Shown here in pieces: positions 10,301 through 21,100 of a stretch of 25,003 bases of DNA. Positions within the stretch are counted from its first letter, which is position 1; each line of letters begins with the position of its first letter. Origin of the DNA: a virus. The notes under the pieces were generated by a model. That model saw only the letters and a list, made by a program, of their open reading frames with translations, did no database searches and was not told the origin of the DNA. The stretch lies in IMG/VR virus record IMGVR_UViG_3300043420_001881, positions 1 to 25,003 of that record. One strand, given 5' to 3'. The position numbers and the translations under genes were made by a program.

Positions 10301-12130
10301 TCAGAACTCGATTACAAGTTTGATATCTTCGATTTGATCTGGAGCACGAGTGATCAATCTTCTGTTTTCTACATAAATCATGTCGCCCGAGTTTGGAGCA
10401 AGTTCTGGATTTGCAAGACCACTTGCAAATGTAACACCAAGAACAGATGAGTTATCTGTAGTATCTACATTTCCACTTGCTAGTGAAGTAAAACCAGTAA
10501 CAGCATTTGCTCCATTTGATTCAAAAGATCTTACTACACCCAAATCTTTATGAAGATCTGGAGATTGAATATACTTAAGAACACCATCAGTAGTGCTTCC
10601 AGAATCAAGAGTCCATGAAACTACAGTACCAAAAGCAGTACCACCAGTTACAGTCTGAGAAATAGTTTCATCTGGAACAAAATCTGCAGTAGCACCAGTA
10701 ATTTTAACTGCATGTAGACCATTAACTGTATCTACGGTAGCAAATGAAGTAGTACCAAAGGCATATGGATCCTTTAGAATACCAATTCTACGGAAATCGT
10801 TATCTACTGGGAAGTCACCCGAACCTTCTGCATAAGTTAGACGAATATTCGTCATAACACGTTTCGCATTAAGCTCAAGCTCGAAGTCAAAACCATGCCC
10901 ACCTTGTGGTGGAAGTACTGGTTCAAGTGCTCCAGTTGCAGTTCCTCCAACAGAAACAGAAGATGTTAGACTAGAATCACTGAATAGTCCATATGCAGTT
11001 GCTCCAGAACCAGTTCCTGTTGCCAGAGGTACAGATGCATATGTGTAACCACTACCTGGATCAGTAACGGTAGCAGAAACAAGAGCACCAGAAGTTACAA
11101 CTAATTGAACCTTACCCCCAGCACCATCTCCAATAATAGGAGCGTAATGAGTTCCATTTGGAAGATTTGCTCCAGCGTTTTCAATTAAAACAACATCGAT
11201 TGCACCATCAACTGCTGCAGCTTCTGTAGCTTGTCTTGTTGGTTCAGATGGAGATACAATTGGCATAAAATCTGTCGATAGGAAACGTAGTACATCATCT
11301 GTTGGGATGGTGTACATATATTTCCAAACATATCCAGCATTTCCTGCTTCTTCAGTGAAAATTCCATTTGCATATGAACCCTGTCCAGCAGAAGGGGAAG
11401 TTTTTGGTTCATTGGTTGCATTTTGCCCAGAAAGATTTCCTGGATTTTCTCCATTATATAAACATTTAAATACTTCGTATTGGGAATTAATTACGTAAAA
11501 TTTAGCATTGCTAATTGAAGTAACACCAGTAGCAGCTTGCTTGCCAACTTGGCCACCTCCATTTGGGGTAGAAGAATAATCAGGCTTCCACATATCAAAC
11601 TTAGGATTGGCAACTAAATCCCAATTATAACGACGAATTACTGCACGAGCAAAATCGGAGGTAATTCTTTTTGCCGCAATAATATCATCATAAATATCAT
11701 ATTTTTCTTTTTGATTATCAAAAGGAACTGGTGGAACATCTTCTGTTGCATATCTATAAACACCAGTAACTGCAGTAGCACCAGTGTCTGCAACTCCATT
11801 CCACCCCTTCAAAGTTGATCCTGTCGCTGGAACCGAAGAAACTGTAGGACCAATATTAAACAGAAGTAGACTATCTTCGTAAACTTCTCTAATAATGCCT
11901 TTAAAAGTTGCTCCAGCATATGAAGCGCCAACATAAACTTCATCACCAATAACAAAATCTGTTGCTGATTTATTGTATAATTCTATATAAGAATCCCATT
12001 TCTGTGGACGACCAACAAAGAAATACATTCTTGTGCGTTCTTCGCCAGAATCAGTGGATCCTTCTGACAAAGACTCCAAAAACTGTTTAGCATTAAAAAT
12101 TCTAAACTTATCTGAGATAATAGCAGCCAT
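10301..12130 (-). CDS. gp8: Baseplate wedge protein gp8, enlarged (609 aa)
   Basis: gp8 is a structural subunit of the T4 baseplate wedge. Several blocks match T4 gp8: SDKFR near residue 6, YFFVGRPQKWDS at 37-47 (T4 has FITFGRSEPWSS), a VIRRYNW block at 164-170 (T4 VIPRRDW), GYVWKYMYTIP at 266-276 (T4 GYVWEYLFEIP), NDFRRIGILKDP at 444-455, and a C-terminus SGDMIYVENR...PDQIEDIKL at 581-605 (T4 SGEMIYMENR...MDQTEEI). T4 gp8 has 334 residues, so about 275 are extra here. The extra parts sit near residues 55-135, 305-405 and 465-560, and contain the same beta modules as the fibre genes, including one GSGY repeat at 359-362. It has its own double late promoter and is followed by a terminator, so it is a single-gene transcript. 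A shorter overlapping frame at the start codon is a shadow. Confidence 0.93.
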   Translation of the reverse strand: MAAIISDKFRIFNAKQFLESLSEGSTDSGEERTRMYFFVGRPQKWDSYIELYNKSATDFVIGDEVYVGASYAGATFKGIIREVYEDSLLLFNIGPTVSSVPATGSTLKGWNGVADTGATAVTGVYRYATEDVPPVPFDNQKEKYDIYDDIIAAKRITSDFARAVIRRYNWDLVANPKFDMWKPDYSSTPNGGGQVGKQAATGVTSISNAKFYVINSQYEVFKCLYNGENPGNLSGQNATNEPKTSPSAGQGSYANGIFTEEAGNAGYVWKYMYTIPTDDVLRFLSTDFMPIVSPSEPTRQATEAAAVDGAIDVVLIENAGANLPNGTHYAPIIGDGAGGKVQLVVTSGALVSATVTDPGSGYTYASVPLATGTGSGATAYGLFSDSSLTSSVSVGGTATGALEPVLPPQGGHGFDFELELNAKRVMTNIRLTYAEGSGDFPVDNDFRRIGILKDPYAFGTTSFATVDTVNGLHAVKITGATADFVPDETISQTVTGGTAFGTVVSWTLDSGSTTDGVLKYIQSPDLHKDLGVVRSFESNGANAVTGFTSLASGNVDTTDNSSVLGVTFASGLANPELAPNSGDMIYVENRRLITRAPDQIEDIKLVIEF

Positions 12131-12138
12131 TTAATTAA

Positions 12139-12146
12139 TCTCTCTA
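12139..12146 (-). promoter_or_regulatory. TAGAGAGA ribosome-site-like motif before gp8
   Basis: The minus strand reads TAGAGAGA ending 8 bases before the gp8 ATG. It is identical to the octamers before gp6 and the DUF4815 gene. Confidence 0.6.
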
Positions 12147-12167
12147 GTAAAAACGTTTTGTCTGATT

Positions 12168-12181
12168 TATTTATATTTATA
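12168..12181 (-). promoter_or_regulatory. Double overlapping T4-type late promoter for gp8
   Basis: The minus strand reads TATAAATATAAATA, two overlapping copies of TATAAATA (12174-12181 and 12168-12175), 37 bases before the gp8 ATG. It lies in the 55-base gap after the gp7-like stop. Both copies match the T4 late element exactly. A perfect AAAACGTTTT palindrome follows at 12150-12159. Confidence 0.85.
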
Positions 12182-12185
12182 AACT

Positions 12186-15100
12186 TCAAAATGTTCTTAA
12201 ATAATCACCTGCAGTATGCGAAGATGCAATAGTATTATCTGCACCTCTAGTCAAGTCTAGTAAAATATTACCAGACTTTCCATTATACTCAATAACTTCT
12301 TTATTGATAATAATTCTTCCAGACTCTGGTAACGCCGAAGCATTTTCAATTGTCATGGAAACATCAACATCAGAAATATCGTTGGATAATATAGATCCTA
12401 TTTCATTAATAGATGGTCCTACCAAATTAAATACTTCTCCAGTTAAAGTAATTGACGAATTTGGTCTTTCTTCGAAGTCTGCTATAGTTAATTCTGGATA
12501 TGCATATGTTACGGCAGAAATAGATCCAGATACATTTAATACTCCAGTATCAATAAATGATAAACTTTCAAAAGCATTTAATGTATGTCCTGCATTTCCT
12601 AAAGTATAAGTTTCATAGAAAATATCTGTATCCGTAGGTGTTGCGAAGAAGTCTACAACACCCATGCTGTAATCAATTTCTCTTGAGTAGAATACTTCAG
12701 AATTAAGTGATGCATCAATAGATATAATATTTTCCGCAATATCTGGATTTATTAAGTTACTTAGTGAAGTAGTGAAATAATAATTTGTTACATCTAAAAC
12801 CGAAGTTGGTGGAATAATAATAATTTCATTTGTAACTTCTCTTAAAGTATTTGTGGAACTTGTGAGAGTTTCTTCAATTGATTGATTACTTAATGTATAA
12901 TTTGTGCTATAAGATTCAATAGAAACGTTGAGATTTGATACAACAGAAATTTCTCTTTCTGGTTGATTTTCTGATGGAGTTTCTGTGGAGAATACAGAAT
13001 CATTTTCGGAAATTATATCTCCTAATGCTACACTAGAAATTGAAGTTGGTGGAATAATAATAATTTCATTTGTAACTTCTTGTAAAGTATTCGTAGAACT
13101 TATTAAGGTTTCTACAGCAGACTCGTTACTTAGTCTATAATTTGTACTATAAGATTCAATAGAAACATTTAGATTTGATACAACAACAATTTCATTTTCA
13201 GTTTCTATTGAAACTGTATTGTGTTCAGAAATTATTTCTGTTAAAGTTGCTTCTAAAATTGAAGTTGGTGGAATAATGATAATTTCACTTGCACTTTCTT
13301 CTAAAGTAACTACAGAACTTATCGCGGTTTCTATATTGGATTGATTATTTAATGTATAATTTGTGCTATAAGATTCAATAGAAATGTTGGAAGTTATATC
13401 AATTACATTTGTTATGATATTAATACCACATTCTAGATTTAATACAGAAGAGCTTACAAATTCTGGTAATGATTCATTTACTTTTGCTATAGTTGATATC
13501 GTAGAATATGTTTCTGATATCAAATTATATGAAGTTGGTGGAATTATTGTTATTGATTTGATAAGTTTAATATCACTATTATCAATTTCTATTTGCAACT
13601 GATGTGTTGATAATAATGCAGTATTATAATATTCTAGACTTACCTTAGTGGAAGTTTCAGATTCTAATATTTGTGGATCATTAAATCTTACTACTTCTGA
13701 TGATGTTGAATGTATTGCAGATACTATATTATATGAAGTTGGTGGAATTATTGTTATTGATTTGATAAGTTTAATATCACTATTATCAATTTCTATTTGC
13801 TGATCTGCTGTTAATAAAGATGAATTATATCTGGTTGTTGATTCAATTATTTCTGGTCTAACAACATGTGTTATTTCTCTAAATGTAGCGTGTTCGGATT
13901 CAATAGAAATTGATGTTTGAATTTCGGAAATTCCGACAGGAACTAAGCTTACTAAGTTTGGCAGATGTCTTAGATAATCGCCAGCTTCGTGTGTTTGTGG
14001 TGTTGTGCCATCCGCTCCTCTGGTAACATCTAAAAATCTATCAGATTTTTTCCTTTCATAATAAACAATTTCTTTGCCGATAAGAAGTCTACTAGAGTCT
14101 GGGAATCTTCTTGTATCGGGAATGTAGACAATCGTATCAGTTTCTGATAATGGAGCATCCAAGAAAGCACCTATGTCATTAATAGATTCAGTGTTTAATT
14201 GAATTATTGCCTCATTAATTTTTTTGCTGATAATTTTTGTAACTTGTCTATCAACTGAAGTGATTGTCGAAGAAGAAATGATATTAAATGGAATATCAAT
14301 ATAACTATGAATTTCTCTAGATGCAATTAATGCATTAGATTGAATATGCAATACAGGAAGTTTTATTACATGTTCACTTTGCTCTTTTATTTTAGATAAT
14401 GTAACAACTTCGGGGGATGGTGATATAAAAGTTATTAATTGCTCATCTGATTCTTTTATTCCGCCTTGCTCAGATAAATTGATGTAACTAAAAATAGATT
14501 GTCCAGCTGGTCCATAACCAATTATAGTAACCTCGCTACTTGAAGTTAAACTATTTGAAAATGCTAATGGAGGAGAAACATTTAATGTAGTGGTACTATC
14601 AAATTTTCTTTGGTTATTTTTAATTCTGTTGTATCCTTTTGATATAACTACTTTTGGTGGTTCTTCATATCCATATCCACCATCAATTAAAACAATATCA
14701 ATTATTTGTCCATTAATTGATATTACTTCTGCTTGCGCTCCTCCGCCACTTGAAGTTCTTGGAATAAAATTAATAATTGGTGAAGTATAATATTGATATG
14801 CTGTTGGCTGAAGTAAAACATTATTATTAAAGTAGAGCATTAAATCTCTTCTATTCCAGTTTAATTTTGTTATAGTGCCATTAGCATCTATTTCAGCAGT
14901 AATACTTAATCCTTCTCCTCTAACAATATCATTATAATTAGTCGCTTCTATTCTAGAGTAAATATCTGAAGATATAAACTCTCCTTTATTATATTGCTTG
15001 GTGGTAACTAATTCTGGTATAGAAATTATTTCTCTATAAGAAGATTCGCCATCAATTTGAACGGAATCTCCTACATTTAAATTAGAATATAATCTGCTTT

Positions 15101-18100
15101 TTCTCTCGTGTGCTTTTTTTCCAAGCTCAGAACCGTATAACCACGAAGGAATATCTACTTTTAAAGTTCTATATCCATCATCATCTTCACTATATGATAT
15201 ACTAGATGATTGATGAGAAGATAAAACAAATCTATCATTTTTGTATTGGTTGATGAATATAAAATCAGAATCATCTAAATCATTAAAAGAAGAACATAGT
15301 AATGTTAAATTTAATCTATTTTCATTGGGTTCGAATAATTTTATTTCACCAATAATAGAATTATTTTGAAGAACCACCACATTGTCACCAACATAATTGC
15401 CAAACCAAGAATAAAATGCTTGTATATCTGGAGAACCTTCTATGATTAAGTTTGCTTCCGAATAGTATGCATCTGGTTCAAAATCATAAAATGTTAATGT
15501 TTTTGATTTATCTCTTCCATAAAATAGTAAAATAGAAATTTTCTGTAGGATTTGTTTCCCTGACTCATCCTCGTAATATCTTAATGGTGAACTAAATGTA
15601 ATATTTGGACCAACAATATCATAAGACTTTCCTGGAATTTGTAGTACGCCATCAATAAATACAACCGCATATGTAGAATCATCAACAGAAACAACAGTAT
15701 TTTCTACTTCATCTAAGATCAAGAAAGGACCACTCCCTCTATATTTTATAGTACGTGAATCTATACTCAATCTTCTATATGATCCAATACTGTAAATAAA
15801 ACATTTTTCTCTAATTACAATATCATCAGTGCTATCATACAATTCACCATGACTAATTGGTGGAGAAGTAAATGCAATTTTATCGGTAGTATTTGAATTC
15901 TGAGACCTTATAATAGAATACGAATTTTCAAATGGTTCTTCTTCATTTGATCTAGCATTTTGTAAAACTCCATTTAGTGCTACAATAAACTTTTCGTTTG
16001 GTAAAGATTTTACAATAGATCCATCTTCTTCATATAAATCAAAAATTCTTTTTTCTCCATCAAATTGATCCGAAATATTTTGTATTTTTCTGATGTATTG
16101 TGAGTTTAAAGTATTATCTTTAAATTTAATAGATTTACAATAGAATTTTTGTGCTTCAACTATTTGTCCTTCCGCCAATCGTTGCCCCAATGGAGGTTGA
16201 GCAAATGTAATCGTATTTCCTTTAACAGTAAATGACTTTCCTGGTTCTTGCAAAACACCATCAATAGTTACAATTAAATTATTTTCACTGTATGGAGCGT
16301 AAGCTGTTTTAGTTCTACTATCTAATAAAGTAAATGTTTTTGTTCCATATAAAACACCACTATTGGGATCGAAATCTCCGTCAAATGGCGTAGATAAAAT
16401 CAATTCTTTCGCAACAGTTTCTGAAGAATCAAATGTATCTACAGAAACAGATCCAATACCTCTTTCCACATTAATATTGTTGAAAGAGAAAACATTTTCG
16501 GTAATATATCTTCTAGTATTAACGACAGAAATATTTTCAGGTTTTAAGTTAATAAAAGAATGAGTTTCAATTTCTTTAATTTCGGAAGGCATTGTGGTAT
16601 TACCTTCCGATTCTATTATCAATTCTCCAAATAACTGGAATCCTGCTGGATGAGTTGTTTCTCTAATTAAATCTCTCCAAAAATCTATGGATGTTCTTGA
16701 TTTAATAACATAAGAATAGTCTTGATAAAAGAATGAATCAGTTAATTTTTGAGAATTTGAACTAAGTTTTCCACGTTCAGAATTAAATCTTCCAACATTA
16801 TTTGAATAATTTCTAATGTCTGGAGTAAATTCTGTATTAATTTGGGCAATTAATGTTGCAGTTTTTGATCTAGCAAAACCTTTGATTGGTAAATTATTTT
16901 TAAATATACCTTTAATATTTTGTACTTTTAATAAATTGCTGCCAATTCGCCAACCTTTTTTAGATACAATAGCTTCTGCTATTAGTATGTCATTTTCATA
17001 TTGAGTGATTTTTTCTCCTTCAAAGAAAGAGTCATCTTCAAAATCTTTCAACACAAATGTTGTGGTCGATTTAAATGAAGGTATGGTGGAATAATCTGAA
17101 TTATATCCAAATCCACTATTAATTAATTTAATATTTTTTGGAACTCCAATATTAGATGAGGTAAAAAACACTTTTACATCAGATTCAAATATTTTTACAA
17201 TTGGATCGTATGTAAATCCCTTTCCCGAATTTAAAATATTAACAGATTTTACTCGACCATTTTCTACTACACATTCTAAATGATAATCAAACCCATCCCC
17301 ATCTGTTATTATAGCTACAGGTTTAGAGTAATTGCTTCCTTGATTTTCTACTACAACCGAGGATAAAGATCCCGTGATCGGATTAATTTTTGCAGATACA
17401 GTAGATAAGAAAGATGATGTTGGTAATACTCCTTTGCAAATAGGAATTGATTTATAATTAGTACCAGTATCATTTATAGAAATATTTGATATAGAACCTA
17501 TTGCAAATTGAGATGTTGTAGTATAGGAAATATCTCCAGATCCATCATATTGTGGCAATGATTTTACATTATATACAAATTTTCTATCAGTAGAATAAAT
17601 TATTGATTGTTCTCCAGATAAAGGATCATCAATAACTTTTAGGGAAGAACCATCAGTATTGACATCATTAGTTGCTTTGATAAAATAATAATAATTATTA
17701 AAATTTACTGGACTTTTATTTTGATAAGTATTTGATGAAATATTTGGTCCAAATCCTAATTTAATGGAAACAAAAGATCCTGCGGTTCCAGGTAAATTGG
17801 AACTTACATTCTTTTCTTCCGTAAATAAATTATAATTTAAACTAGAAGAAAAATCCAAGAAAGTATCTGCCATCGATGGATGACTAGTATCAAACTTATA
17901 CTTGTAATATTTTTGAATATCGATTGTGGGATTAATTTCGAAATTAATTTGATCTTTACTAAATTCTAGTTTAAATTGTGGAGATTCTACAGATTCAACT
18001 TTAACAAATTTATTTGGATTATTATCATCAAAGAAAATGCTACTTTGTAAAATTCTTGTAGGATTACTTACCGAATAGTCATAAGCAACTAATAATTCTC

Positions 18101-21100
18101 TAGTAGATTGATTGTAATCAATAACGAAAGGAGAATTCTGTGAATCTCCTAACACTCTAGATCCTTTCTCAAATTTATATGATGTTTCGGCAAAAGTTAT
18201 TTCTTGATTGTCAAAGTGGTCTATTGCTGTAGTATTCTTTTGTGCTCTTTCAACAATAACTGATTTAGTTTGATTTTTTATTTGGATTATTTTGACAACT
18301 TCACCGCCAACAGTTAGAAAATCACCAACTGATAAATCATTGATGCTGGTTAAAAATAATTCATCATTTTGAGCAGAAAACCCAACATGGTCTACAAATA
18401 AATTTAATCTAGAAGTCCTTGTAGAAATTTCTAATCTGTTTAGATCTTCGTCTGCTACAGTGAGAATATCAGATTTTTTATATCCATAACCTTTATTAGT
18501 TATAGTTACTGAAAAAACCCTACCATATCCACCACCAACATTAAAAACTTCTATGGTAGCTCTAGCATTTCCTGGATCACCAGGCTTACCAACATTTTTT
18601 CTTGCTTTACTAGAATCTACAAAAATTAATTCTACATCTGTGTATGTGCCATTTTCATAGTCCAATCCACTGTTTAAAAGTTCAAATCTACCAATTCCAG
18701 TATCAACAATTTTTCCATTAAAAGATAACTCTTGTAAAATTGCTTTTTGGTATAGTCTTTTTCTTACATAATAAGTTGTTTCTGTGATAGAATCGTCAGG
18801 GAAAATATTAACAAATACTTTGTCTCCTATCGCTAAATTATGATCTTCATTAGTTTGTAAAATAGCTACTTTATCATTTAAGGAATTGATTGTCAGATTT
18901 TCGCTGAGAGAAGTGGTAGAAATAATTTTTGCATTGGAAGTATCAGAAATAGTGCTACTTTTAATAATAAAATCATCTGTTGCAAAAATATCTCCAGTAA
19001 TAATTCTGACTTTTAACGCATTTTGTTTTAATGTTCCTTCTAATACTAATCCAGTTCCAAAAACAACACCATCACTTTCTCTAATAAAAGATATAATAGA
19101 ATCTTTAGTGTAAGTTCCATTTTTATCTAATAGTAAATTTAATACTTTAATAGTTGCAAATACAGGCAAAGAAGGATCGAATGTATTTTGTACTGATCTC
19201 AATACAACACGACTATCATTAATAACATCTCCAATAATCTCTCCTTGTGTTAATTCATCAGACAAATCTGGAATAACTCTAAATGAACCATCTGGACCAA
19301 CAGCAAGATTATTAACTACTTTTACATTAGGAGATTCTGAAAATTGGAAATCATTAATCTCCAAATTATCTACAATAATTTGATTTAATAAAACTCCCTC
19401 ACCTTGGAATAAAATATCTCCTTGAAATAGATATGCACTTTCAATTAGATCAATTACAATACCTTTATCCTGAACAGATTCTAAAGATACTGTATTTTTA
19501 CCATTAACAGAAGAAACAAATGCTTTTGCTCCAGATCCTTCTGTGTTTAAATTATCTACAAATAATTCAGAACCAACTGAAAAGGTTTCTGTTGAGAAAT
19601 CTGCATAGGCTTCAGAAACATTTCCATTAGTAACATCTCCAATGAGAGCAAATGAATTTACTCCATTGTTATCGATATCACTAGTTCTTAATCTTTTTAA
19701 ATTTTTTGGGAGATCATCTTGAGATATATTTGAATTATAATTTGAGTCTACTGGAAGAGAATAAAAATTCTTGCCTAAAATATATGGAAATACTGGTGTG
19801 CCAGAAGAATCAATTGTTACAAAATAAGCATAAGTTCCATTTGGATATTCTGGGGTTACACAGAATCTACCATTATTTTCATCTAATTCTGTTTTTCCAC
19901 TATTAACAGAAGGAACCCAAGCATAATCGTCAACAAAAGTTCCTAATTCATATTGTAAGATAGAAGGACCATTTACTCTAGAATTGTTTAATTGATATCC
20001 ACTATTCATTCTAACAACAGTGGAATTTGGATTGCCTGGATCCGAAAATCCATATGGACCATATATTGGATTACCATCATAAGCAAATCCCAAAATTGGA
20101 GAATGTTGTTTTGTTCCAGGATTTTCTCCAAGAACATTATTGATATTATCAGCAGATCTAAATCTTAAATTTGCTGGGTTTGCGACAATACCATAACCCA
20201 ACCCAATTTTTAGATTGAAATTTGGAAACACATATGAATTGTTTGAATCTAACTCTAATCTGTATTTTTTGAATCTATCTTTTGTCCATTCTCTAATTGT
20301 AGCAGATGCAAATGCACCAGAACCTGCTGGAATAACCTCTACAATTAAACTATTTCTATTATAAAAACGACCTCCATTTATTTTCTGACATCTTACGAGT
20401 TTTCCTTCTGGAGAAACAATTGCTTCATACTCGGCAAATGCTCCTTTACCTAAGGCATCAAAAATTCTAATTAGTGGAGCAGAAGAATAATATTCTCCTT
20501 CATTTTCAACTACAATGCTTGTAATTTCACCATTAGTTACAATTGGTCTTAATTTTGCATTTCTACCAGATGTAATAGTTATAGTTGGATCTTCTTCGTA
20601 AATATCATCGAATAAAATCTCAATACTATCTAAAACTTCTCCCGCAAGAAAACATCTAGCTTTATTTGGCTCATTGTTTATTAAGACAAATGGAGGTGCT
20701 TGATAACCAACTCCTTTATTCTCTAAAGTAATTTTTGTTATTTGACCAAACTTTACGGTTTCAAAATCTTTATTACTATATGCTACCGATCCATCTGTTA
20801 AAATACCAATATCTCTATTTGATACAGGATAAACTTCGGTTGTGGTAATAGGATTTTTTCTAACTAATCTTAAAAATTTTTGATCTTCTAGATTTGTAGG
20901 AGATGATTCTTTTAATATTCCATGATGAGGATAACCAGATGAACAAATATAAAAATATTGATCATCTTCATAAATTGCAGAAACGTCAGAATTTAAATCC
21001 CCAATCGCAGCAGAAATTTGTTGATTTAACGAAGAAAATGCCTTTCTAAAATTAGTATTTAAAAACCAATTTGCGCCTTCAATTATTGGATGATTGCTTT

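Noticed and set aside
11185-11454. 89-residue minus-strand frame inside gp8
   Set aside because: It lies wholly inside the well-matched gp8 gene in another frame.
11983-12189. 68-residue minus-strand frame starting upstream of gp8
   Set aside because: It overlaps gp8 in another frame and covers the gp8 promoter; the sequence has no sensible composition or ribosome site of its own.
12802-13860. Regularly spaced repeats that could be read as a CRISPR array
   Set aside because: The repeats are inside a long open frame, the spacings differ (240, 219, 204 bases) and are multiples of three, and the intervening sequence also repeats. They are protein repeats.
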